Positions 22,523 through 34,675 of a stretch of 64,000 nucleotides of DNA are shown here, one piece after another. The notes under the pieces are model-generated. The model was given only the letters and a program-made list of their open reading frames with translations, did no database searches and was not told the origin of the DNA. The DNA is from Isoetes taiwanensis. Its lineage: Eukaryota; Streptophyta; Lycopodiopsida; Isoetales; Isoetaceae. The first letter of the stretch is position 1, and each line of letters begins with the position of its first letter. The stretch lies in assembly GCA_021234155.1 (NCBI GenBank), contig JAJEKV010000053.1, positions 9,121,798 to 9,185,797 of the forward strand, read 5' to 3'. The translations under genes and the position numbers were made by a program.

Positions 22523-25327
22523 TGTGACGAGCCTGCCGAGTTGACCCTCTAGGCAACTCGGGATCTTGTCAATACTGTGCTAATTCTAGGTTGGTGTGAC
22601 AAACAATTGGATATGGTGAAGATTTGAATCTTCCTCTTGCACAGTTGAAATGACACGCTCAAAACTCAATAAGCAAAATACTTATGATCTCAATATAATC
22701 AGAAAATATTAACATCCAAAGAATCCATATTCTCAACAAATATAACATCTAATTGTGTACAATTCAACCCAGGAGCTTCGCTCAACCATGATCCTCAGCT
22801 GCACCGCTGCCATCCCTTGCTTATTCACTGCACATGCATTCACTGGGGTTAGTCCTCGTGACTAAGTGGGGATCCCTGGCTGCCACTGCATGCATGGAAT
22901 ACTCTGGAAATCTCGGATAAGCATAAACACAGACGGAAAATCCTACGTGAGTACCGTGCTAAGACAACAACATAATCCAAGGAAATAGCAACATGAACGT
23001 CAGAAGCAAGACATAGTCAAAAATACCAAACCATCATGACACATAGCTCGGGACAATGGGAAGCTCGGCCCGCCTACATGCAGCCCCCACATTAGCGAGA
23101 AATGCCCGACCGACTCACATTCCGAGCCCCCCTTGGCGGAGTTGGTGGGGTGAACCTCAGTATCGATACCCTTCCCGACCCGACGTCCCGTGAAGGACCT
23201 CTTACCATGGAGTCACAGAGGTGACATAGCATCCCGATCGGGGAAACTACGCCCGTGTCACGAGCACAAGAACCACAGAGAAATCACGGATGAACATGAG
23301 CATCTTAGGAGCAACCTAGGCCACCCAGAACCTAGAAGTCCGGCCAGGAGGTTCCAAGTACATAACATAATATCAAGAACGACGATTGGAACAATGCAAG
23401 ACCATAACATGTGCGTTCATTAGAGAATTTACTACAAATGTGCCTAGATCATACTCTTGCCGATGTTGCCTTTGCACAACTTGCCCATGTTGAGGTAGCT
23501 AACTTACTTGATCCAAACATGTTGAGGAAGTCACAAGCCTAACTATCATTGATGTAGCTCCCATACCTATGTTCTTCTTCGAACAAGGAAAACAACATTC
23601 CAAACAATGCAAACTTACCTCGGGACCATTCTCCCATGAGGATAATCCATTAGCTACGATGCCTTTGTTCAAAGATGTGCAACAACTTAGATACTTACAG
23701 GTATACACTTAGCTAATAGTGCTCCATGCCATAGCCTCATCTGGACCCTCCATATACTTCATATTTCTCTCTCTCGGCCCAACTTCACTTGATCTCCAAG
23801 GTTCCAGCATGCTTTCCTTCTTTAAAATTATTAGCTAAGGTTTTTAATATTTCCATTAAAAACCTACTTTTCCATAGCTAAGGACTTATTAGTGCGTCTT
23901 AATGTAAAAACTCAAAAACCCGCACTTCCAGCTTAAAAATCCACAGGGTCTTATGACCGTAACTGCATATAACTTCTGTCAACTGATCCCTAGACTAGGT
24001 TCCATCTCCAGGAGCCAAAATTACCATTATCTCATTGTTTTTATCCTTATATCACATATTCTCTTACTTAAATGACTTCCGCGATTTTATGCAAAGCAAA
24101 TTATCCTATTTGTTATTACTATGCTATGCTCTCTATGTTCCTATTGTTTCTCCTGAATAATCCTTCTTTAAGCCCAGTGCACAACCCATTTCCATCTATG
24201 GGTATCTCCTTTGCAATATTAAGATATCATATGACTTAAAGTAACAATTCAACCAAGCCAAATGTTAGCAACAACATGCAATGGAACAAAATTACATGCA
24301 AAGGAAAACGAAATTATAGAACTCAAAAGTGACAAAAGTGACGTATCCATATTTCAGCCTCTTCCAGGTCTGATTTTAGCCTCGATTCTCAATCCACTCA
24401 TGACCCACAGCCAAATCGGCATGCCCCAGCACCAAATCGGCTTGATTCCAATGGATTTGAGTATGTTTTCTTGGATTCCCTGCAGTTGGGTAGCTTCTAA
24501 AGCTCTTCAAATCTTGCAAGGTGTGCCTTGATTCTCCAATTTGCTGATGTTCCAGGTCAAATTACCCCTTTCTTAAGCCAAATCGGCCCTTCCAGATGGT
24601 TCTAGTCTGACCCAACCTGGCATACATGGATTAATCGAGTCTGGCCAGATCCTTAAATGCCCCAAATCTGTATTGAAGGCTCACTTTCAGCCCTTGATTC
24701 ACTCTAATATGTCCTTGTCTATATAAATCCGGTTGACAAGAAGCAAATTCGGCTCCTCTTGCTTAATTATGAGCTTATCCCAATTCCAGTCCTTCTCTGG
24801 CTTTCATAGTTTACAGCCGCTCTTATCCTCTGCTGATTCCAGCACATTTGAATCCTAAAATCATCAGGAGCTATTGCCTTGAAAAGCTAGCACACATTTG
24901 GCATGCTATTTGCTATTCGGATCCCTTTTATTAGCTTCCTTGTTAAGCTCCTTTGCAGCCACAATCAACTCCATACAAATTGCCAATTGTTATCATTTCC
25001 AAGTGATTCTCATAAGCTAATCATGCCAGCCTACACAAGCCAAAGAATCACAACAAAACCCCACCTGATAAGAGACGATTTGGTGCAGTTCCGTTCTCCG
25101 TCTCCAACTCTGATAAGCTCCAATGCTTCTCTGCTTTGATGCTCCCAAATAGCCTTCTCTTGCAAAGAGCTTCACGTACCACCAAAAGCCCTCTTTCCCA
25201 AAATTGTCTTATTTTGTAAACCCTTTGTTTACATGAGACCATGCTGCATGCATGCCACATATACAACTCATATACATACCATACCCAAATGTGTATACTG
25301 CACCATTAAGTGGCCAGGTCTGTTACA
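22523..25327. mobile_element. Solo LTR, 2805 bp, with 5-bp target duplication
   Basis: The insert begins TGTGACGAGCC and ends GGTCTGTTACA. It is flanked by TTATT on both sides (22518-22522 and 25328-25332). Removing it and one TTATT makes the LINE sequence contiguous within the reverse transcriptase region. No internal direct repeat of its ends and no gag-pol are seen, so it is a single long LTR left by recombination. The family is probably Ty3-like from the TGTGACG start, but this is inference. Confidence 0.85.
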
Positions 25328-25332
25328 TTATT

Positions 25333-26070
25333 GTTGCATACAATTTAGCAAACAGTAGTTCCCATAGTCGTGTATGTCACCTGCTTTATGCAATGGTACA
25401 ACTCTATTCAGTTGCCAAGCGGATGGAAAGCCATTAGCCAATGCATCATTTATCATGTTGGTCACTATTGTAAGCACTGTAGGGCCTGCCCATTTTATCA
25501 TTTCCGCTACCAGGCCAATTGCATCGGCTGCCCTGCCATAGGTCAGTTTACTGATACCTTCTTTGACATCCTCTTCAGTTAGGACCAAAATGTCACCTTG
25601 CTTTTGCATTCTATCATCTAACCCAGCAATGTGGTAGAGTTTACGAACCAGCGATAAGAGCGCATCACATCCAATTTTATTGTCTGTGGCCTCCTTGCCT
25701 TCAAGCGTGCCCAAAATTTGCGGGGGTCTATTAACAATTCATTTGCAAGTTCCTCTTGTTTTGTATTTATATATGCCCTTTTCTTCCTTGTGGTTAGCAT
25801 GCGGTATTCTTTCCTAATCTTATCCCTGTCCCTCCTTTTTGCTGATTTAAACTCTCTTAGCTTCTGCTTCCAGTCATTATCAAACCAGCTGTTGCAAGGT
25901 AAGCCTTTGGCTTTCCTTTTGGATTCAAAGCATTCCTTGGCTGCTCCTATGAGCATATATGTAAGCAGCATATTTATTCCATCAGCATCTGAGGGCCAGG
26001 TAATCTGGCTAGCTTTTCCTTCACATGTTGCCATAAATTTGTCCCTTTTTCTATGATACATTCCTTCAAA
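25333..26070 (-). pseudogene. LINE reverse transcriptase, 5' part (copy A)
   Basis: This is the continuation of copy A on the far side of the solo LTR. It encodes the region between endonuclease and reverse transcriptase and the finger domain, including GLPCNSWFDNDW, DPRKFWARLK and LVAEMIKWAGP, then WQLNRVVPLHKAGDIHDYGNY just before the LTR. There is a frame change near 25700 and a small deletion next to the LTR. The 5' side is cut off at a different repeat. Confidence 0.8.
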
Positions 26071-26345
26071 CCTTATAGTATTTTGCAAACCTCAATATAC
26101 AGTATACAAAAACTTGTACAGGCATACCCCACAAACGAGGATCGCTATGTACGGTCCTGATCGAGGAATAAAGGGTAAATATGCCCATCCGACAGCTCTC
26201 GCTGCCCTACGTAACCCCCCGTGTGAATATGCACCCAAACCAAAGGGGGTTTCAGGGGGATTTTAATTTAAATGCATTGAATGCAATGGTTGGTAATTAT
26301 GTGTTTGTTGTTATATCAAAAAAAAATTTGGGCCCTTCGGGCCCT
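26071..26345 (+). repeat. Dispersed repeat R1, copy 1
   Basis: The segment from TTATAGTATTTTGCAAACC to the GGGCCCTTCGGGCCC palindrome is homologous to two copies near 54 kb, one inverted and one direct. Shared landmarks are CCCCCCGTGTGAATATGCACCC and AAAGGGGGTTT. Class unknown. It truncates the 5' side of LINE copy A. Confidence 0.7.
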
Positions 26346-29289
26346 AACAAAAGGAAAAATAGATAAACTTTAAGGGCGTAAATATTAATTATTAATTCAA
26401 GAGATTGTATAAAACATCAAGGACATTACATTACATTACATTTTCATTTAATACAATGCATTTTTAGCTGGAAATAGTTGTAACATTTGAAATGCACAAA
26501 TGGCCATCCAGCGGATATATAGCACGACTGGAGCTGCCTTCTTGAGTTCCTTAGAAATATCTAGCATAGGTCCAGGATCTCCGACATCAAAACAAAGTAC
26601 TGTATTTTCATAGATTATATCCACAAAACTATTGAAACTTGGAGTATACCTTTTGATCCAAAATGTTCCATGTTTGCACAAATCATGAAAATGGGTCAAA
26701 GATTAGCAATAACTACTACACCCTTCAAAGTTTAATGATATAGCTTGTAGGAATATGGATATGCAATGTCTAAGATCTCCGCCTTCTTACGTCTTCAAGT
26801 TACAAACCAAAGACAAACTAATTTCAAATCTCAAATGACAAATATAACACGTCCTCATATTTAGTTAGCAAGTTTATATTTAATAGTAGGTTTACTTTAC
26901 AATCGAGAAACAACTTAATTGTATATATGGACCTCAACGTAAATGTAATGGCAACAAAAGGTCTCCACTTATCCGCTCCATGTAAAGCGGCATTTTTTAT
27001 CGGCAGCCCATAGATTGAAATATCGTCTCCATCCTTCGGGGAGGACTAGCAATGCTTCCCACCAGGTTTTGAGAAGTTAACCTGGTTTCAATAAGCTATT
27101 CAATCGGAGAAATTATCTGAGAAAATACGAGCGAAATAAATACAAAAATTTTGAAGCATCCATACAATCCACGTTTATATGCATTGTGCTTCTCACAAGT
27201 ATAGCCTAAGGTCATCTATTCTTTGAATAATGCAAAATATGTTGGCAATATATGAGTGCATGAGATTAAATAAACATGCATAAAGACAAGCAGGCTCTCT
27301 ACTTTTAGATAGTACTAAGCAGCAAAGCCATGTGCAATGCAAAATCAGAACACCTTGAAATTGAAGTACATGATGGTTTGGACACAGGCGACTTAGGGAT
27401 ATTAGAAAATGATGCTATTATGCTATTATGATGATATTAGAATTATTTACCACTAGTTGCATCTTGTTTGCATGGATATGGGCTGATTGTAGTTGTTGTA
27501 GAGGAGAATTATTTATCACTAGTTGCAAACCTGGATTGCAAGGCTGGGAAGGTGATCATTCATAGCTGTAAAAGCTTTGCCATGCTTTATGTCTGCTAGC
27601 AATTGCATTTGTTAGAGGAGGCAATTAACTATTGAAACATGAATGATATTAACCTGCAAGAGTTTGAACTCCAGCTAAGCTCCCATTTTGCTTTTGCTCT
27701 CTTGCTTGTGATTATGCTTGCATTTCTACAAAGGCCATGTATGTAAAGGCACAATGTTTGCAACCCATAAAACTTAGCATGTTCCTCTGAGAATTCCTGC
27801 AACACATGTAGATGCAAATAGGTAAGAAAAATGGAAAACAAAAGATGTATAGCATCATATGTTGTGTAGAACTCAGAAAACGTTTACTACCTTTTGCAAT
27901 GCGATATCCAAAGTTGACAAGTTTTACATTACATCTCTCCAACAAATAGTAAAATAACAACAAAGAAGTAATATATTATATTCTCATAAATTGCAATGTT
28001 GCCTGTCATCCAAGCAATTCCGTTCAAGCTATGAATGTGTAAAATGTATAATGTCCGAAAAGCTCTTATTTCTACATCCTGTTTTAGTCATTTAGAGTGC
28101 AACTTTACCAATGTGCAATGCGTGAAAGTTCTAAATTGTTAATTCGATAACCGCCTTTTATGGGACTCTTGAGCATTAAAATGCTACATAAAGCCAAGCT
28201 AGGACACAGTAATAACAAAGTTTCAAAGTTGTAAGCGAGTTCATTCATTGCAAGGCAACCCGCTTAACAAAGAGTAGAAGGCAAATGAAGAATGGAACAC
28301 ATACACAAGCTCCTTCGACCGTCTATGTTGCGTAATGGCAACTCAGACATTGTGAAGTGAACTAGAGAGTTCAAATAGAAATAAGTTGCAACCGGTTAAT
28401 AAGCATTTTCTTGCGGACCAAAGCTGATATATGTAGGCTGTACCTTGAACGATGTGGATGGCTTAATCACATGCATGCTTAGAAAAATTTAATGGCGAAG
28501 CCCAAAGATTCGGACATTGCCCATTCTACATCGCGGTGCCATAGAATGACAACACAACCGAGATAGATAGAGGAGGCTTAAATAGGCATGAGCATACACA
28601 CCGAGTAAATACCTCAACACTTCGAAATTAACATTGCGGGAGAGAAAATGAAGATTCGTTATGCTCCAAAGATCACTAGAATTCAAAGATGCTACGAGAA
28701 TATAGACATTAATAGGTTTATAAGGAAAAAAATAGATCAGCTTTCCCGTATGGATTAAGCGGGCATACATAGCATAAATCCCGGATGACAACCCGCTAGA
28801 CCTAAGGCTAACCGTTGAAGAAGGATCACGCAAATTACATTTGAATGAAGTGGAATCCAACACCATTGGGAAAAGAACTAGCAATGCTTCCCAGGCGGTT
28901 CGTTAGTCATCAACAAAGGCATAAGCCCCAAAGCTGCTTCAATCGATCGGCCTTCCAAGAATCGAAATCCGGAATCTTCTGCCGCTGTTAGGTTATCCAA
29001 GGAAAATATTTTAATATCACAAATTTAATAAAAAAACAAACATGCAAGGGGAAATACCTACAACCACAGGATTTGCCTTCTTCTTGGAAATCAATGGCTT
29101 AAAAGAAGGTGCACTCTATAAATACTGTTTAGTACATGCAGATGAATACAACGGCTAAATCATAGGAAAACCATGTAAAAAAGCGTACAAAAACACAAAA
29201 GAAACCCCCTGTTATAATGCTACATATACTCATGAAACCCTTGTGCTCTGTACCACCCTGCTGCATGGAATTATACATGAATTGCACAT
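26346..29289. other. AT-rich stretch without a recognisable gene
   Basis: Open frames are short. The longest, about 130 codons on the minus strand at 28489-28884, has no motif I recognise. The phrase ACTAGCAATGCTTCCCA appears at 27046 and 28878, suggesting a small dispersed repeat. Confidence 0.4.
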
Positions 29290-29998
29290 CTAGCACTAAT
29301 GGTCTGAAGTAGCATATGTATTGTCTATATAAAAACTATGCATTGTATCCATCATATGTGTTCCTGCTAGTGCAAAATCGACCACGCTGCTGCCTTTTCC
29401 CATAGAGCCAATGGAAGTACAATTACCAGAGTTTGGGAATTTTTGAATACCATTCAAGATAATTAAATTCAGTCCGCTGCACATGTTAAGAAGGTGCGCA
29501 CCTTGTGGGTTTGTCTCCTTATCTTCAGTTATGCGTGATAGTCCTAGTTCAGCAACATCATGCTCACTGGCTGGCTCCACCCATATGGGCTCTCCCCGCT
29601 GCAAATGAATGCTTGCTTACTAGCAATTCTGCTATTAAAATCCCCAAGCAGCAATATATCACCTTGTTTGCTAAGTTCTAGTGCTTCCTGTTCTAGATGA
29701 TAAAAAGGAGTCATCTTTATCCATGTCTGTCCTTCTATATACTGGTGATTCCCGAGGAGGATAATAGCAACCTGCAACATAGATTCTACCACCTGTCCCT
29801 TTGCCTTCTATCCAAATGTGTTGTTTTGATCTGCCCTTATTCACAACGGTGAATAGATGCGCTATTTCGTGCTTGGCATAACATGCTATACCTCCTGTCC
29901 CTCTGTATTTCCACCCTTTGTAATTCCAAACTGACTGCAGTAATTGAAAGCCTGGTATTTCCACCGTCCCCTGCCCTTCATGCTCATGTGTTTCTAAC
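29290..29998 (-). pseudogene. LINE endonuclease fragment (copy A')
   Basis: On the minus strand an apurinic-endonuclease-like domain is recognisable in pieces: GGIACYAKHEIAHLF, HIWIEGKGTGGRIYVAGCYYPP, then DILLLGDFNSRIASKQ. It ends with VVDFALAGTHMMD and a terminal SDH. Frame changes separate the pieces. The fragment is cut at its 5' side by the 3' end of LINE copy B, which inserted into it, and at its 3' side near 29290. It belongs to the same family as copies A to E. Confidence 0.8.
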
Positions 29999-30109
29999 AG
30001 GGGGGGAGGGAGAGAGAGAAATGAAATGAAATGAAATGTTGTATTTCTTACGTCTGTAGACCACCAGGTCTATGAGACGATCAATGTACATATTCAACGT
30101 TATAAAAGA

Positions 30110-33100
30110 TATCCTCTAATGCATCTTCTGACAAGAATGCATTAGACTCTTCCCATCTCTCATCATGTATAACATTACAATCTTTAATACTCATTAACTG
30201 TTCTCTCTGTATCAATATTTCCTTCAAGTATTTCCCAATGTGATGTCGGGCATATCAAAGAATTCCAACAAAGAGTTTGAATGGATCTTGTACTTATCTC
30301 GAATCCACGAGTATGGCCGGGCACCTTACGATGACATGTAATTCATCTTCTACTTCTCCCATATTGCATACTTTGCAAAATCTCAATTCATGGGGAATAT
30401 TACTCCAACGTCCTACTTCAACCCCAAGCCTATGGGAGCTAAGCCGCATCCCCGCTTATCATCATGCGGCCAAAAAGACACACCTTCCTTGAGGTATTTG
30501 GCCTCTTGGAGAGTGGGATTTATATCTTGTCTATAGAAATGTTTTTTGTCTCCTGACTCTCCAACTTCTTCTAATGAGGTGCTCATGCACCCACTCTCTT
30601 AGATTGCCCTTATTCTCACGCATACCATGAATGTCCATCCCCACTTCCTCATCCATTCCCTAATATCTCGAAAATACCATCCCTTGTCTCTTGTTTCTTC
30701 TAATGCTAGCCTTGGTAAGCTATCTTCGGCATATCAAATAGCAACTTAGAGATATATGTAAGTGTTCTGCATAGGGGCTTCACCTCTAGTGGCATCATGC
30801 CACACTCTACAAGTAGCATATCATATGGAGTTTGAGCTTTAGTACCCAATTCTGTTCTCAAGAACTTCTTACGCACTTTCTCAACCTTTTTCCGAGATTC
30901 TCTGAGATAATCCGGCCCCATACTTCACACCCATAGAGCAAAACTGTTTGGACCAGCACTTTCGATATAATGTGCGCTTCATGCTAAAGTCCCATATTTC
31001 TGCTTTTTTCCACTTTTTTGCATGCTATATAGTGCTTTCAGGGCCCCCATTTACTCTATGCTCAACAAAGCCGAGTTCCAAATATGCCCCTTGTCCACAT
31101 GTATCCCTAGATACTTATATGAGGTGACAATTTCCACGGGTTCTCCATGATAGAGGAATTTAAGATGATCTACTTTATTTGTCCCAAATACCATCATCTT
31201 AGTCTTTGACATATTTACCCTCATACTTTTACGTTCCACAAAATGTGCCAGTAGCATCTAAATGCTTCGCATGCCTTCCACCGAGCGGAAAGAAGAACAA
31301 CATCATCAAAGATATAAGAGCAACAGAACCATGCATCTAAACAATGGGGTCCCCTCCCATGTATTCGGACATCCAAGCACCCCAATTGGTCTATGAATAG
31401 GCCAAATAGTGTGGGCGACAATGGGCACCCTTGCTTCACTCCAATATTACTTTCTACCACATCTGCATTGCTCAATGTAGGGGATGATAGCTGTACCAAA
31501 ACTTTATCATAAAGTATCTTCACCGCATGTCTAAGCTCAATTGGTACCCCTAGGGCCTCCATCCTCTCCCACAAATTACTCACGAGATCACCGTGTCAAA
31601 TGCCTTAGCATAATCAACAAAAGAGCATAAAGGGTTTTTTTTACCCTTAACCGAATCAACCATAGCTTCGCAAAGTAACCAAATGATCAACTGTAGATCT
31701 TTTTGGTCTAAAAGCACTGCCTGTCCAGTGGCTCTAACATTATGTTTTTCAGCCAAGGTGCTCAATTTACAATTCAGCATAGCAGCAAATAATTTGGCAT
31801 ATAAACTACTAACCAGAATCATTCGGTAATTTCGAGGATCATTCTCATCTCCAGCTTTATGCAAGGGGATAACTCTGTTCAGGTTGCCAAATCTTGGAAA
31901 CCCTTTGCGCAAAACATTGTTAAATAATGACAACAATGCAGCATGTATTGAGTTACCTGCCCATTTGAACATTTCAGCTACCAGCCCAATTGAATCAGCC
32001 GCTTTCCCGTTGGCAAGATGACTTAACCCTTCTTCTAAGTCTTCCAAATCAAAGCACCAGCCTACATCCTGTAAGTCAATATTACCGACATTGGCCTCCG
32101 GCATGTGATACAGCTTACGCACTTGGCTTAATAAAGCCATGGTTTCCAGGTGGGTCTCCTGCTTCATCTTAGGCTTAAGCTCATTCCAGAATTTTTTGGG
32201 ATCTGCTATAGTGTCACGGATCAGCTCCTGCTGTCTCTGATATACATACTTTTTCTTTTTTGATTTCGTGAGTGCAAAATATTCTTTCTTTAATCTCTGT
32301 CTATCTTCCCCCCTTGCCTGCTTAAATGCCTCTCTTTTTGCTCTACAAGACGCATCAAACCAACTATTGCATGGCAATCCCTTCATCTTTCTGCGTGAGA
32401 CAAAACAATCAGTGGCAACATCTAGAACTAACTCTGCAATCTTGTCACTTAATTTATCAGTGTCGCTGGGCCAATTTGTTGTGGAGGCTCTTGCCTCACA
32501 CTTCTTCATATAGCTTTCCACTTTATGATATTTCATACGTATGCGAGGCTTAGAGACACCACGTGCCTGGTGGCATGTGTAATTCTTGGTGCTTAACACA
32601 ATCAAGTATCGATTGTATGATCCGAGATCTTTTCCATCTCTTCCCCTATAGACATATGTAACACCTGCTTACGGGATGTAGCAAGAACGAGATCAACAAC
32701 ACTTGCATTTCTGCATGTGCACTTACCTGTACCTGGAAACCTTTGTGTGCCATTATAAACCAATAAATCAAGCCCGCTGCACATATTAAGCACATGGTTG
32801 CCTTGGGGTGTAGGCCATCTTATTCTATCTGTCGTGGTTCTACTCCATCCTTCCTGGGATACTTCCTTATCATCAAGCATCTCAACCCATACGGGATCCC
32901 CTTCCATGCTAGCGATAGCTGCTTGTTTGGTAGCAATGCGCCCGTTGAAATCTCCTAATAAGAGAACATCACCATCTGGCAGCAATGAAAGCACATCCTG
33001 TTCTAAGCTAAAAAAGGGGTCATCCGCGATCCGTGGTCCGAGTCATAAATCGGTGATTCTCTCGTGAAAGTAACATCCCGCCACAAAGATCTTACCTTTC

Positions 33101-33387
33101 TGGCCTTGTAACTCCACCCAGATATGCTGCAATGATCCTCTTTCATTCATTATTTTCACCAGGTGTTTCATGCCTGACCTTACATAGCATGCAATCCCGC
33201 CATGTCCTTTTAGGCGCCAGCCTTTATTGTGCCAAACGGAGTGCAACAGTGTAAACCCATGTATGTCTGGTAAACCTTTTTCTTCATTTTCACAAGTTTC
33301 TAAGAAGAACAAAACATCTACATTTGAAAATAGATCATCTACTACATCTATTTTATACTGACTAATAGAATTTATGTTCCAACACAT
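30110..33387 (-). pseudogene. LINE ORF2: endonuclease-reverse transcriptase (copy B), broken
   Basis: ORF2 begins with ATG 21 bases after the ORF1 stop and starts MCWNINSI, the usual opening of an AP endonuclease. Endonuclease motifs GGIACYVRSG, LLLGDFNGRIATKQ and SDH follow. The RT region shows FVDYAKAFDTV and GVKQGCPLSPTLFGLF; the catalytic segment reads YIFDDVV where YADD is expected, so it is mutated. The C-terminal part near 30240-31260 is in several frames. At least four frame changes are visible. The product would nick target DNA and prime reverse transcription, but this copy cannot make it. Confidence 0.87.
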
Positions 33388-33408
33388 TATCCTAGTGGTC
33401 TCAAATAC

Positions 33409-34284
33409 CTATGCATTTTCTGGATTTTCCACCATGACCTTCCCCCGTCGCCAGTACGCTTTTTTCCCCGCTTGCCTTGCTTCCTTGAGGATCTGCACCT
33501 GTTCCTTGTACTCTTGAAACTGGTTCTTAGTAAGATCATCATTGATCCAGATCTTCTTTCCCTTGAGCATGGTCTTCTTTTTCAGTATATTAATCTTGTC
33601 TTCCTTTGATCTGAATTTGACAATAATGTGACGATCCCTATCAGTTTGCTTGCCAATCCGAAATGCATCTGTAATGCCTGAATCTATCACCGCCAGTTCA
33701 TTTTCACAAAACGCCTGAACAATGTCTTTGGTCTTTTCTCTGGTCTGTTCCGGTATGCCAATCAAACGGATGTTCAATGCTTTTTCTCTCCTTCCTTGCT
33801 CTTCTATAAAAGCTGATAATTGCTTTTGGATTCCAGAGATGTCCTTTTCTTCCTGCTCTTCTACATCATCTTCACAATCACTATCTTCACTCAAAACCTC
33901 TTGCTTGAAAGCTTCAAATTCTGCTTTAATCCCCTTCTTGAACTGCTCTAATTCCATTATCATATTGTGCTGACATTTCTCCACTTCTGCTTGCACATGA
34001 GCTGACAAGAAAGATTTCAAATCACTTACCATGTTTTGGACAGAGGCCTCCATTGATGTCTTCATAGACAGGGTTGAGAATTCCATGGCTGCCCTCATCT
34101 GGCCAACGGCATCTAACAGATCTTGCTTGGTCACTGCACTCTCAGTTTTCTCTGGAGCTTCCGATTCTGTGGAGGAAAAAACCAGGTTCCCTGTTTTCTT
34201 GATACTTCGGCTCCCCTGTTCCGGCACCGAGTCGATGATCGACCCGGCATCCTCGGTTCCCTCTTTTTGTTTACGCGGTCCCAT
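33409..34284 (-). CDS. LINE ORF1 protein with coiled coil and RRM-like domain (copy B)
   Basis: This is an intact frame of 291 residues starting with ATG at 34284. Residues of about 60-170 look like a long coiled coil, preceded by a charged serine-rich leader. An RRM-like core follows, beginning LNIRLIGIPEQ, with FRIGKQTDRDRHIIVKF and a C-terminal KIWINDDLTKNQ stretch. This order (coiled coil, RRM, C-terminal domain) is that of L1/Tx1-type ORF1 proteins, which coat element RNA as trimers. The stop is 21 bases before ORF2. Being intact while ORF2 is broken suggests moderate age. Confidence 0.85.
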   Translation of the reverse strand: MGPRKQKEGTEDAGSIIDSVPEQGSRSIKKTGNLVFSSTESEAPEKTESAVTKQDLLDAVGQMRAAMEFSTLSMKTSMEASVQNMVSDLKSFLSAHVQAEVEKCQHNMIMELEQFKKGIKAEFEAFKQEVLSEDSDCEDDVEEQEEKDISGIQKQLSAFIEEQGRREKALNIRLIGIPEQTREKTKDIVQAFCENELAVIDSGITDAFRIGKQTDRDRHIIVKFRSKEDKINILKKKTMLKGKKIWINDDLTKNQFQEYKEQVQILKEARQAGKKAYWRRGKVMVENPENA

Positions 34285-34481
34285 CTACGGTCCGTTTCTT
34301 TTTGCCATTTGCTTACTACCCGTTTGTCCTATACACAAATTCCGAAAATGCCAATTCTGAGACTATCAAACTGAATCAAAAGTATTGATGTTATACACCG
34401 TTGGAAAGAGCTTCGATAAGCTTTCCAACGAGCCCAACCGTTGCAATCGACCGCAATGGCTTTCTGAAGTTACGAAACCCT

Positions 34482-34625
<144 letters not shown>

Positions 34626-34675
34626 GAAGTGTATTAAGTCTAGGGAGGCCTCAAAGGCCCAAAGACATCAAAATT

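Larger units (their letters stand above)
20750..26070 (-). mobile_element. LINE copy A, 5'-truncated and split by a solo LTR
   Basis: This LINE of the local RRM-ORF1 family lies on the minus strand. Its 3' end is at about 20750-20770, with short TGAA repeats next to GAGAGA. The 3' stem-loop is at 20782-20810. The body runs to 22517, is interrupted by the LTR 22523-25327, and resumes at 25333 up to about 26070, where another repeat begins. Endonuclease and ORF1 are missing. Confidence 0.88.

Noticed and set aside
28489-28884. 131-codon minus-strand frame as a gene
   Set aside because: No recognisable motif, no splice context, and AT-rich leucine/serine composition typical of chance frames.
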